Assembly: GCF_002002865.1 (NCBI RefSeq)
Contig: NZ_CP019508.1
Location: forward strand, 953,501-1,017,500
DNA from: Brevundimonas sp. LM2
GTDB lineage: Bacteria; Pseudomonadota; Alphaproteobacteria; Caulobacterales; Caulobacteraceae
Length of the DNA: 64,000 nt
Direction of reading: 5' to 3'
Shown piece after piece: positions 28,422 to 36,658 of the stretch (within the stretch, counting starts at the first letter, position 1; the number at the start of each line of letters is the position of its first letter). The position numbers and the translations under genes were made by a program. Below the pieces are notes generated by a model that did not search any database, had not been told where the DNA came from, and saw nothing but the letters and a program-made list of their open reading frames with translations.

Positions 28422-28802
28422 ATGTTCACGCATATGACCGTCGGGGCCAACGACCTGGAGGCGTCGCGGAAATTCTATGACGCCGCCTTGGGGGCCTTGG
28501 GCATCCCGGAGAGCGCGGCCGACGACAAGGGCCGCTACTGGTGGCGCACGCCGCGCGGGGCCTTCGCCATCACCCGGCCGCTCGACGGCGAGGACGCCTG
28601 CCATGCCAATGGCGGGACCATCGGTTTCGCGGCCAGGGATGCCGACGCGGTCAAGGCCTTCCACGACGCGGGCGTCGCGGCCGGCGGCACCGCCATCGAG
28701 GATCCGCCCGGCCCGCGCCAGGGTCCGTTCGGCACCCTGAATCTGGCCTATCTGCGCGACCCCTCGGGCAACAAGATCTGCGCCATGCATCGGGCGGGAT
28801 GA
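28422..28802 (+). CDS. VOC family (glyoxalase-like) protein
   Basis: A 126-residue vicinal-oxygen-chelate fold protein, two beta-alpha-beta-beta-beta modules. The metal-site His is in the opening FTHMTVGANDLEASRKFYD, and the later GTLNLAYLRDPSGNKICA is the typical end. It lies between the formaldehyde dehydrogenase and S-formylglutathione hydrolase genes, 60 bp after the first and 10 bp before the second, so it may serve in aldehyde or glutathione-adduct handling; the exact reaction is unknown. Confidence 0.88.
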   Translation: MFTHMTVGANDLEASRKFYDAALGALGIPESAADDKGRYWWRTPRGAFAITRPLDGEDACHANGGTIGFAARDADAVKAFHDAGVAAGGTAIEDPPGPRQGPFGTLNLAYLRDPSGNKICAMHRAG

Positions 28803-28812
28803 GCGGAGTCGT

Positions 28813-29646
28813 ATGCAAACCCTGAAGACCCACGCCGTCCACGGCGGCACCCTGCGCTATCTCCGCCACGACAGCACGGCCACCGGCACGCCGATGACGC
28901 TGTCGGTCTTCGTGCCGCCGGGGGAGGGGCCGTTTCCGGTGCTGATCTGGCTGTCGGGCCTGACCTGCACCGAGGACAATTTCACCACCAAGGCCGGGGC
29001 CTATCGCGCCGCCGCCGAGCATGGCGTCATCATCGTCGCCCCCGACACCTCGCCGCGCGGTGAGGGCGTGGCCGACGATGACGCCTACGATCTGGGCCAG
29101 GGGGCGGGTTTCTACGTCGACGCCACCGAAGCTCCCTGGGCTCCGCATTTCCGCATGGAGACCTATGTCACCGAGGAGTTGATCGCCCTGATCGACGCGG
29201 AGTTCCCGACCACCGGCATGCGCGGCCTCAGCGGCCATTCGATGGGCGGGCACGGGGCCCTGACCCTGGCTCTGCGCCACCCGGACCTGTTCCGCTCCGT
29301 CTCGGCCTTCGCCCCCATCGCCTCGCCGACCCGCTGCGGCTGGGGCGAGAAGGCGTTCACCGCCTATCTGGGCCCCGACCGGGACGCCTGGGCCGGGCAT
29401 GACGCCGCTTTGCTGATCGAGGCCGGCGCGGCCCGGGGGCGGTTCGACGACATCCTGATCGATCAGGGCGATGCCGACGGCTTCCTGGTCGACCAGCTCA
29501 AGCCGGAGCGGCTGCAGGCGGCGGCCGATGCGGCGGGTCAGAGGCTGACGCTCCGGATGCAGCCGGGCTATGACCATTCCTACTTCTTCATGGCCAGTTT
29601 CATCGCCGACCATGTCGCCTTCCACGCCGCGCGACTGAAAGCCTGA
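28813..29646 (+). CDS. fghA: S-formylglutathione hydrolase
   Basis: A 277-residue alpha/beta hydrolase that releases formate and glutathione, finishing formaldehyde detoxification. The nucleophile elbow is GLSGHSMGGHGAL near residue 145; the catalytic Asp region DQGDADGFLVDQLKPE and the His in QPGYDHSYFFMASF complete the triad; the opening LTCTEDNFTTKAG is diagnostic of esterase D/FGH. It follows the VOC gene by 10 bp in the adhC operon. Confidence 0.96.
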   Translation: MQTLKTHAVHGGTLRYLRHDSTATGTPMTLSVFVPPGEGPFPVLIWLSGLTCTEDNFTTKAGAYRAAAEHGVIIVAPDTSPRGEGVADDDAYDLGQGAGFYVDATEAPWAPHFRMETYVTEELIALIDAEFPTTGMRGLSGHSMGGHGALTLALRHPDLFRSVSAFAPIASPTRCGWGEKAFTAYLGPDRDAWAGHDAALLIEAGAARGRFDDILIDQGDADGFLVDQLKPERLQAAADAAGQRLTLRMQPGYDHSYFFMASFIADHVAFHAARLKA

Positions 29647-29650
29647 CTCG

Positions 29651-29899
29651 ATGACCGAGACCCCCGAAACCGCCGCCCCGGATCACGAGCCGATGTTCGC
29701 GGCCCTGTGCACCGAACTGGGCATCTGTCTTCACACCAAGGGGCAGGCCAAGGTCGTGGGTGCCCTGCCCGAGGGGCTGGACGCGGCAGTCAAGGCGGTG
29801 TTCGCCGCCGAGGGCATCGACTTCCTGAATGCCACCGGCAGTCTCAAGCGCGATGTCCGCGACTGTCTGAAGGCCAGTCTGCGCCAGGCTTCCGCCTAG
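29651..29899 (+). CDS. small hypothetical protein in the formaldehyde operon
   Basis: An 82-residue soluble acidic protein, starting 4 bp after fghA and so almost surely cotranscribed. It has two cysteines in FAALCTELGICLHTKG and a helical C-terminus (LKRDVRDCLKASL). No family is recognised. Its last bases overlap the end of the convergent gene, sharing CTAG. A structural or regulatory partner of the detoxification enzymes is possible but unproven. Confidence 0.6.
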   Translation: MTETPETAAPDHEPMFAALCTELGICLHTKGQAKVVGALPEGLDAAVKAVFAAEGIDFLNATGSLKRDVRDCLKASLRQASA

Positions 29900-30126
29900 G
29901 CCGAGGCAGCGGTCCCGCGTTCGTCGTCCAGGCGGCGTTCGACGCGCTGATGCAGCCGGTGGCGAAGGGCCCGTCTGGCTCTCAGGGTGTCATGAAGCGC
30001 ATCGGCGAGGCGCAGGATCTGGTCGTCGGACATGACGGCGGCCGCATCCGTCATTTGACGACAGAGGGCCTCCAGCGCCTGTTCGCTCAGGCGGGGCGGG
30101 CCTTCGAGAGTGTGGATCAGTCCCAT
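29896..30126 (-). CDS. small hypothetical helical protein
   Basis: A 76-residue soluble protein, almost wholly helical and Arg/Leu rich (LSEQALEALCRQM, DDQILRLADALHDTLRARR). GAGGAG lies 8 bp before the ATG at 30126, supporting this start over the ATG eight codons upstream. No family recognised. It is divergent from the superoxide dismutase gene. Confidence 0.6.
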   Translation of the reverse strand: MGLIHTLEGPPRLSEQALEALCRQMTDAAAVMSDDQILRLADALHDTLRARRALRHRLHQRVERRLDDERGTAASA

Positions 30127-30285
30127 GATTGATCTCCTCTGTCGTTCCAATGAAGCTTGGCCTCTGATCGTTCCGGCCGATCGTCCTTAACCGAGGCCCG
30201 CGCGAAATCCGCCTTTGCGTCTTGGCCTGACGCCGGGGAGGCCTATCTTGAGGGGGATCTCAATCCCTCTGAACGGAGTCTTCTC

Positions 30286-30900
30286 ATGGCCTTCACCCTG
30301 CCGCCGCTGCCCTACGCCTATGACGCGCTGGAGCCTGCCATCGACTCCGAGACGATGACCTTCCACCACGACAAGCACCACCAGGCCTATGTCGACAACC
30401 TGAACAAGGCCGTCGACGCAGACGCCGGCCTGCAGGGCCAGTCGCTGGAAGACCTGTTCGCTTCCATCTCGAGCGCGCCCAAGGCGGTCCGCAACAACGG
30501 TGGCGGCCACTGGAACCACGCCCTGTTCTGGGAGCTGCTGGCCCCCGTCGGCCAGGGCGGCGAGCCCTCGGCCGAGCTGGCCGCCGCGATCGACCGCGAC
30601 CTGGGCGGTCTCGAGCAGTTCAAGACCGACTTCAACGCCGCCGGCGCCGGCCAGTTCGGCTCGGGCTGGGCCTGGCTGATCGTTCAGGACGGCAAGCTGA
30701 AGGTCACCTCGACCCCGAACCAGGACAATCCCCTGATGGACGTGGCCGAACAGAAGGGCGCGGTCGTCCTCGGCGCCGACGTCTGGGAACACGCCTACTA
30801 TCTGAAATACCAGAACCGCCGCCCGGACTATCTGAAGGCCTTCTGGACCGTGGTGAACTGGAATAAGGCCAACGAACTCTACGCGGCCGCGACCGCCTGA
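30286..30900 (+). CDS. sodB: superoxide dismutase (Fe/Mn family)
   Basis: A 204-residue cytosolic dismutase. The four metal ligands fit His in [11 protein letters not shown], His in [11 protein letters not shown], and Asp/His in [18 protein letters not shown] (DVWEH). The residues that separate metal types look manganese-like: GGGH before WNHALFW and Asn-Gln-Asp in TPNQDNPL, although alphaproteobacterial members are usually called SodB. The ATG at 30286 begins the conserved fold. Upstream, TTGGCC (30222) and TATCTT (30244) with 16 bp between make a weak housekeeping promoter candidate, and GAGGG/CCCTC could fold in the leader. Confidence 0.94.
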   Translation: MAFTLPPLPYAYDALEPAIDSETMTFHHDKHHQAYVDNLNKAVDADAGLQGQSLEDLFASISSAPKAVRNNGGGHWNHALFWELLAPVGQGGEPSAELAAAIDRDLGGLEQFKTDFNAAGAGQFGSGWAWLIVQDGKLKVTSTPNQDNPLMDVAEQKGAVVLGADVWEHAYYLKYQNRRPDYLKAFWTVVNWNKANELYAAATA

Positions 30901-31007
30901 TCGGCCATGGGGCGGACCGTCGAGGAAACTTCACGGTTCGCCCATCTGGCGCAATGGGGACGACCTCCTATGTGAGCGTGGCTGTTCAACCCCGCGCCGA
31001 GGTTTCC

Positions 31008-31952
31008 ATGATCCCCCATTTCAAGATCGCCGCTGCGAGCCTGCTGCTGTCCGGCTTCATCGCCACGGCCGCTTGCAGCCAGCCGGTTCAGTCGACCGGG
31101 TCCGCCACGACCGTCGCGCCCGCCGCCAGCGCCGATGTCTACCGCTTCAAGGTCGGCACGATCGAGACCATCGCCCTGCGCGACGGCGGTCTGTCGGGCC
31201 TGCCCAATGACAACAAGATCCTGGGCGTCGGCCGCACCCCGGCCGAGGTGTCGGCCGTCCTGACCGCCAACGGTCTGGCCGGCGAGACCTTCGACCTCAG
31301 CGTCCAGCCCCTGCTCGTTCGCGACGGGTCGCGACTGGTGCTGATCGACACCGGTGCCGGTGGGGCGATGGGGCCGGGGGCCGGCAAGCTGGTGGCCAGC
31401 CTGGGCTCCGCCGGCATTGAGCCGTCCGCCATCACCGACATTCTGATCTCCCACGCCCATGGGGACCATGTCGGCGGTCTGGTCGATGCGTCCGGAGCCC
31501 TGATCTATCCCAACGCCGTGATCCGCATGTCGGCCCCGGAGTGGACCGCTCTGCAGGCCGATACCGAGATGGCGGCCCTGGTCACGGCGATCACGCCCAA
31601 GGTCGAGACCTTCGCGCCCGGCGCCCAGGTGACACCCGCCATCCTGGCCGTGCCGATCCAGGGCCATACGCCCGGCCACTCCGGCTTCGAGGTTCACTCG
31701 GGCGAGGATCGCCTGCTCTATATCGCCGACAGCGCCCACCACCATGTCGTCTCGGTGCAGAAGCCGGACTGGGCCAACAGCTTCGACGGCAATGCCCAGG
31801 CGATGCAGAGCCGGATCGCCCTTCTGGGCCGCGCGGCCGACGAGAACCTGCGTCTGTACGCCGTCCACTTTCCCTATCCCGGCATTGGACGGGTGACGCG
31901 GCGCGACGACGGAACCCTGGTCTGGACGCCGGAGGCCGTTCCCGCCCCCTAG
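31008..31952 (+). CDS. MBL-fold metallo-hydrolase lipoprotein
   Basis: A 314-residue exported metallo-beta-lactamase-fold enzyme. Signal peptide with lipobox ThrAlaAlaCys (Cys23). The di-metal motif LISHAHGDHVGGL is near residue 148, followed by IQGHTPGHSGFEV (His), YIADSAHHH (Asp) and a late AVHFPYPGIGRV (His). This branch, with LTPADVDAVLISHAH-like context, includes lactonases and other hydrolases; substrate here is unknown. The ATG at 31008 starts the signal peptide; it stands alone downstream of sodB. Confidence 0.85.
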   Translation: MIPHFKIAAASLLLSGFIATAACSQPVQSTGSATTVAPAASADVYRFKVGTIETIALRDGGLSGLPNDNKILGVGRTPAEVSAVLTANGLAGETFDLSVQPLLVRDGSRLVLIDTGAGGAMGPGAGKLVASLGSAGIEPSAITDILISHAHGDHVGGLVDASGALIYPNAVIRMSAPEWTALQADTEMAALVTAITPKVETFAPGAQVTPAILAVPIQGHTPGHSGFEVHSGEDRLLYIADSAHHHVVSVQKPDWANSFDGNAQAMQSRIALLGRAADENLRLYAVHFPYPGIGRVTRRDDGTLVWTPEAVPAP

Positions 31953-32111
31953 CGTCGAAGCCCCAGGCTCCGTCGTGCGGGTCTACGCCCCTTAAACGGA
32001 TCGACGACTCCGGAAGGCGTTGACGGATCGGTAACCGTGTTCATTGCCCGGAGGCTTAACGACCGACGCTTAGACGCGATCGGCTGTAGTCTTTTCCTAG
32101 TGGCGGCCCGT

Positions 32112-34436
32112 ATGCGTGTTCTCGACTGCCTGACGCAGGACCACAATCCGTGGCTCGTCGGCCTGGCTGCGTTGATCTGCGTCGTGGGATCAGTGGTCCT
32201 GGGCCACCTTTATACCCGGATCCGCCGGGGTGCCGCCCGGGACCGCCTGCCGTGGGTCTTTCTCGGCGCGGTCGCCGGCGGGGCGACGATCTGGTGCACC
32301 CATTTCGTGGCCATGCTCGCCTACAAGCCGGGGGTCGAGATCGCCTACGCGCCCCTGCTGACCGGGGTGTCCCTGCTCGTGGCCATGGTCGGATGCGGCG
32401 TCGCCGTGACCCTGGGGTCCATCCGCCAGCCTTGGGCACCGGCGCTCGGCGGGACGGCGTTCGGCCTGGGCGTGACGGCGATGCATTACATCGGCATGTC
32501 CGCCTTCACGGCCGAGGCCTTCGTCCAATGGAACATGGCCTATGTCGCCGTCTCCGTGATCGCGGCCACGGTGGGCGGGGCTCTGGCGTTCAGCGTCGGC
32601 GCGGAGACCACCCTGCGCCACCGCAGGATTCTGACCCCGGCGCTGCTGGTTCTCACCATCGTCAGCCTGCATTTCACAGGGATGGGCGCCTTGACCGTCC
32701 TGCCGTTCGCGCCTTCGGACGACGCCTGGACGTTGACCGAGGCCGAGACGCTGCTGGCGGTGGGTGTGGCGGTCGTGGGGTTCCTGATCCTGGGCACCGC
32801 CGTCGCCAGCTATGCTCTGGACGAACAGTCCGAACGCCAGTCGCGTGACCGCCTCGGCAGCCTGATCGAGGGCAGCGTGGACGGTATGCTGGTCGAGGCC
32901 GAGGGGCGGGTCGTCATGGCCAATCGCGCCTTCGCCGAGCTTTGCGGCCTCGCGGACGAGGCCCTCGTCGGACGGGCCGTGGCGGACTGGGTGGAGGACC
33001 TCGACTCCATGCCGCCCAACGCTCTGGTCCAGAGCCGCCTGACCACAGCCGACGGCTCCATCCCGGTCGAGATCGCCGTGCGGATCGAGGCGACGCCGGA
33101 CCAGACCTTCCGCATCCTCGCCGTTCGCGACCTGCGATCTCGCGTCGCCCAGGAGCGCCGCATCTCCCACCTGGCGCGCAACGACAGCCTGACGGGACTG
33201 CCCAACCGCACCTCCTTCCTCGAAAAGCTGGATCGGACGGTGGCGACGTTCGGCGAGGGCCAGTTCGCGCTGCTCGCCATCGATCTGAACCGGTTCAAGG
33301 AGGTCAATGACCTCTATGGGCACGCCGTCGGCGACCAGCTTCTGACCCATATCGCCGGCAATCTGAAGCAGGCGACGCTGGACGGCGAGTTCGTGGCGCG
33401 TCTGGGTGGTGACGAGTTCGTGGCCATCGTTCCGATCGCCGATCGCGAGGCCGCGCACACCGCCGCGGAGCGCCTGCGGACCGCCATGGTGCAGCCGCTC
33501 ATGGCCGAGCATGCCGAGCTTCAGTGCGGGGCGGCCATCGGTATCGCCCTGTGGCCGGACGATGCGTCCGAGACCTCCGTGCTGATCAACAATGCCGACC
33601 TGGCCATGTACCGGGCCAAGGCGTCGCTCGCGACGGACGTGTGCTTCTACGAAGAGGCGATGGACGAGGCGGTCCGGCAGCGTCGCCGCGTGACCCTGGG
33701 CCTGCGCGAGGCCCTGGAGAAGAACCGCTTCGAACTGCATTACCAGCTTCAGGCCTCGGTCGAGACCGGGCTGATCACGGGTTACGAGGCGCTGTTGCGC
33801 TGGCGCCAGGCCGATGGGTCGTTCATCCCGCCCTCGGACTTCATTCCGATCGCCGAAGAGACCGGCATGATCCTCCCGATCGGTGAATGGGTGCTGCGTC
33901 AGGCCTGCGCCGAGGCCGCGTCCTGGGCGGAACCCCATCGCATCGCGGTGAACCTGTCGCCGGTCCAGCTGTCGCACATCGACCTGCCGCGCCTGGTTCA
34001 TCAGATCCTGCTCGAGACAGGCCTTTCGCCCTACCGTCTGGAGCTGGAAATCACCGAGACGGCGATGATCTCGGATATGGAGCGCACGACCCACATCCTG
34101 CGGCAGCTGAAGCTGCTGGGCGTGTCGGTGGCCATGGACGATTTCGGCACAGGCTATTCGTCGCTGTCCACGCTGCGGGCCTTCCCGTTCGACAAGATCA
34201 AGCTGGACCGCAGCTTCATGTCCGAGCTGGACGGCGAACCCCAGTCCAAGGCCATCATCCGGGCCGTGCTGGCTCTGGGCGAGAGCCTGGCCATTCCGAT
34301 CCTGGCCGAGGGAGTCGAGACGCAGGAGCAGCTGGCCTTTCTGCGCGAGCAGGGCTGCGACGAGGTCCAGGGCTATCTGCTGGGTCGTCCTGCGCGCCTG
34401 ATCGGGGCCGGGACGACGACGAGCGCGGCGGCCTGA
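32112..34436 (+). CDS. MHYT-PAS-GGDEF-EAL cyclic-di-GMP enzyme
   Basis: A 774-residue membrane protein. The N-terminal MHYT sensor spans about residues 10-245 with seven helices and three MHYT-type motifs: THFVAM, AMHYIGM and LHFTGM, thought to bind copper and sense oxygen, CO or NO. A PAS domain follows (VDGMLVEAEGRVVMANRAF), then a diguanylate cyclase domain with intact RLGGDEF, then a phosphodiesterase domain with intact YEALLRW and DDFGTGYSS. Both active sites look functional, so it could make or break c-di-GMP, controlling the motile-to-attached switch. I start at 32112, because MHYT proteins begin just before the first helix. Confidence 0.92.
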   Translation: MRVLDCLTQDHNPWLVGLAALICVVGSVVLGHLYTRIRRGAARDRLPWVFLGAVAGGATIWCTHFVAMLAYKPGVEIAYAPLLTGVSLLVAMVGCGVAVTLGSIRQPWAPALGGTAFGLGVTAMHYIGMSAFTAEAFVQWNMAYVAVSVIAATVGGALAFSVGAETTLRHRRILTPALLVLTIVSLHFTGMGALTVLPFAPSDDAWTLTEAETLLAVGVAVVGFLILGTAVASYALDEQSERQSRDRLGSLIEGSVDGMLVEAEGRVVMANRAFAELCGLADEALVGRAVADWVEDLDSMPPNALVQSRLTTADGSIPVEIAVRIEATPDQTFRILAVRDLRSRVAQERRISHLARNDSLTGLPNRTSFLEKLDRTVATFGEGQFALLAIDLNRFKEVNDLYGHAVGDQLLTHIAGNLKQATLDGEFVARLGGDEFVAIVPIADREAAHTAAERLRTAMVQPLMAEHAELQCGAAIGIALWPDDASETSVLINNADLAMYRAKASLATDVCFYEEAMDEAVRQRRRVTLGLREALEKNRFELHYQLQASVETGLITGYEALLRWRQADGSFIPPSDFIPIAEETGMILPIGEWVLRQACAEAASWAEPHRIAVNLSPVQLSHIDLPRLVHQILLETGLSPYRLELEITETAMISDMERTTHILRQLKLLGVSVAMDDFGTGYSSLSTLRAFPFDKIKLDRSFMSELDGEPQSKAIIRAVLALGESLAIPILAEGVETQEQLAFLREQGCDEVQGYLLGRPARLIGAGTTTSAAA

Positions 34437-34593
34437 GGTTGACTCCGGCGGGCCCGGAGTCGATAAGCCCCGCTTTCCCGCGCCCGACCCCGGTCGGATG
34501 CGCGAAAACCACTACGGACGATGCGTGGACCGCCGTTGAGATCGCCCTTCCATTCGGGGAGGGGCCGGGCCGCATCACAGAGAAGAGAACCGA

Positions 34594-35211
34594 ATGTCCA
34601 AGCGCCACAGCGCCAAGTATAAAATCGATCGGGCCATGGGTGAGAACCTGTGGGGCCGGGCCAAGAGCCCGGTCAACAAGCGGTCCTACGGCCCCGGCCA
34701 GCACGGTCAGCGCCGCAAGTCCAAGGTCTCCGACTTCGGCCTGCAACTGAAGGCCAAGCAGAAGCTCAAGGGCTACTACGCCAACCTGACGGAAAAGCAG
34801 TTCCGCAAGACCTATGACGAAGCCGCCCGCCGGAAGGGGAACACCTCCGAGACCCTGATCGGTCTGCTAGAAGCCCGTCTGGACGCCACCGTCTACCGCG
34901 CCAAATTCGTGCCGACCCCCTGGGCCGCGCGCCAGTTCGTCAACCACGGCCACGTCACCGTCAACGGCAAGAAGGTCAACATCGCCTCCTACAGCCTGAA
35001 GCCGGGCGATGTCGTCGAGGTCAAGGAAAAGTCCCGCGCGATGGCCCTGGTGCTCGAAGCCCAGCAGTCGGGCGAGCGCGACATCCCCGACTATCTGGAA
35101 CTGGGCGACCGCGGCTTCTCGGTGCGCTTCGTCCGCTTCCCTGAACTGGCCGACGTGCCGTTCGCGGTGAAGATGGAGCCGAACCTGGTCGTGGAATACT
35201 ACTCCTCGTAA
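34594..35211 (+). CDS. rpsD: 30S ribosomal protein S4
   Basis: A 205-residue primary 16S rRNA-binding protein that nucleates small-subunit assembly. It opens with [20 protein letters not shown] and has the S4 RNA-binding region [17 protein letters not shown] followed by [15 protein letters not shown]. It is a standalone gene, not in an operon with other ribosomal genes, and ends with a strong terminator. The 157-bp upstream gap should hold its own promoter. Codons are strongly biased, as expected for high expression. Confidence 0.98.
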   Translation: MSKRHSAKYKIDRAMGENLWGRAKSPVNKRSYGPGQHGQRRKSKVSDFGLQLKAKQKLKGYYANLTEKQFRKTYDEAARRKGNTSETLIGLLEARLDATVYRAKFVPTPWAARQFVNHGHVTVNGKKVNIASYSLKPGDVVEVKEKSRAMALVLEAQQSGERDIPDYLELGDRGFSVRFVRFPELADVPFAVKMEPNLVVEYYSS

Positions 35212-35257
35212 AGGTTCGACCCGTCGCGCGTCAGCGACGGCGGCAGCTACAGTCTGG

Positions 35258-35286
35258 AAAGGCCCCGGAGCAATCCGGGGCCTTTT
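35258..35286 (+). terminator. rpsD intrinsic terminator
   Basis: AAAGGCCCCGGA, loop GCAA, TCCGGGGCCTTTT form a 12-bp GC-rich stem with a GNRA-like tetraloop and a short T run, 46 bp past the rpsD stop. Confidence 0.9.
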
Positions 35287-35365
35287 CCATTCCGGTGCGC
35301 GCGCGCGAAAATCGAATGCAGAACCGCCCGAATTGGGCGATCATGACTCCTCAGGACTGAACAGG

Positions 35366-35752
35366 ATGCCGGCCATGGCTCCCTTCCGAACGATCGTCGC
35401 CGTCTCCCTGCTCGCCGCGGCGACCTCGGCCTGCGCGATGTTCCCGGGCCGGTCGCCCGAGCGAGCCGCCATGCCCGGTCAACTGGAGCCTATCCATGCG
35501 GCGTCCATCACCAACGATCTCGCGGTGTTCTGGGTCAGCTCCAACGGCTGTACCGACAAGGACGACCTGCGGCCGGTGGTGGATCATGCGGGCCGGAACT
35601 CGACCATCACCCTGCGGCGGATCGACGAGGACCGCTGCGATCGGCCCATGGCCGACGGGGTCGAGCTGCAGTGGTCGTTCGAGGAACTGGGCCTGACGCC
35701 CGGATCGCGGGTCTCGGTCAACAACCCCTATCAGCTGCCGCCGACGAGCTGA
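35366..35752 (+). CDS. hypothetical lipoprotein
   Basis: A 128-residue exported protein with a lipobox ThrSerAlaCys (Cys23) after a clear hydrophobic core. The mature part has a Cys-Thr-Asp-Lys-Asp-Asp centre and the motif TITLRRIDEDRCDRPMADG, giving two cysteines that may pair, and ends VNNPYQLPPTS. I do not recognise the family. ATG at 35366 (or 35375) fits the signal peptide; both are close to a CAGGA ribosome site. It converges on the thioesterase gene with a 6-bp gap. Confidence 0.65.
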   Translation: MPAMAPFRTIVAVSLLAAATSACAMFPGRSPERAAMPGQLEPIHAASITNDLAVFWVSSNGCTDKDDLRPVVDHAGRNSTITLRRIDEDRCDRPMADGVELQWSFEELGLTPGSRVSVNNPYQLPPTS

Positions 35753-35758
35753 GCCCGC

Positions 35759-36184
35759 TCAGCGCCGGGCGAAGGCCGGCAGCATGTCGGCCGGGATGCG
35801 CGTGGGGCGCAGGGTCGAAGCCTCGACCAGGCACCATTCGGAGACGCCCTGGGCGCACAGGCGGCCCTCGCCGTCCTCGATGCGGACAAAGCGGTCGAAC
35901 CGGGGACCACGCGGGTCGCCGACCCAGGTCCGGGCGACGGCGGTGGCGTCCGGCTGAAGCGCGCGCAGATAGTCGATCTCGTGCCTCAGCGCGACCCAGG
36001 ACCAGCGGGCGCGGGTCTCGGCGTCGAAGCGGGCGTTCCAGTGGGCCGTGCCGGCGTCCTGCAGCCAGCCGACATAGACGACGTTGTTGACGTGGCCATT
36101 GTCGTCGATGTGCTCGGGCCGGATCTGGAGCGGCAGGGTGAAGACCTCGCGGTCGGGCCGCGGCTCCAGCGACGGCCGGGCCAA
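35759..36184 (-). CDS. acyl-CoA thioesterase (hotdog fold)
   Basis: A 141-residue hotdog-fold enzyme of the YbgC/4-hydroxybenzoyl-CoA thioesterase group, hydrolysing acyl-CoA. The signature IDDNGHVNNVVYVGWLQDAG has the conserved Asp/His-Asn pattern, and IDYLRALQPDATAVARTWV is the core strand. There is no ATG: translation must start at TTG 36184, 3 bp after the glutaredoxin stop and in the same frame, so the gene depends on coupling to grxD. Confidence 0.87.
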   Translation of the reverse strand: MARPSLEPRPDREVFTLPLQIRPEHIDDNGHVNNVVYVGWLQDAGTAHWNARFDAETRARWSWVALRHEIDYLRALQPDATAVARTWVGDPRGPRFDRFVRIEDGEGRLCAQGVSEWCLVEASTLRPTRIPADMLPAFARR

Positions 36185-36187
36185 GGC

Positions 36188-36553
36188 TCAGGCCTCGCCG
36201 AGCGGGACGCCTTTTTCGACCATCAGGGCGCTGAGCTCCCCGGCCGCGAACATTTCCTTGACGATGTCGGAGCCGCCGACGAACTCGCCCTTCACGTACA
36301 GCTGGGGGATGGTGGGCCAGTCGGTGAAGGTCTTGATGCCGTCGCGCAGGCCGTCGTCCTGCAGCACGTCGACGCCGACGAACGAGGCCCCGATGTGATC
36401 CAGGATCTGCACCGCATGGGCCGAGAAGCCGCAGCGCGGCGCGTCGGGCGTGCCCTTCATGAAGAGCACCACCGGATGCTCGGCCACGGTCTGGGCGATG
36501 AAGGCGTGGATCGGATCGGCGGGGGTCGCGGTATCGAGAGCTTGGTCGGACAC
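36188..36553 (-). CDS. grxD: monothiol glutaredoxin Grx4 (CGFS type)
   Basis: A 121-residue monothiol glutaredoxin. CGFS at residues 41-44 ligates a bridging [2Fe-2S] cluster with glutathione; TDWPTIPQLYVKGEFVGGSDIV holds the cis-Pro and glutathione contacts. Grx4 proteins carry or store Fe-S clusters and work as complexes with BolA proteins. A BolA gene is encoded 1 kb upstream on the same strand, separated by the aldo/keto reductase-like gene. Confidence 0.95.
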   Translation of the reverse strand: MSDQALDTATPADPIHAFIAQTVAEHPVVLFMKGTPDAPRCGFSAHAVQILDHIGASFVGVDVLQDDGLRDGIKTFTDWPTIPQLYVKGEFVGGSDIVKEMFAAGELSALMVEKGVPLGEA

Positions 36554-36658
36554 AGGGGAACGCCTTTCGTTGCAGCCGTCAGCTAGGGATGGCGACCCGA
36601 CCGGTCAAGGGCGGGGCCCATCACCTGCGCGCGATCCGGCGACAAGTTAGCCCGTGAT

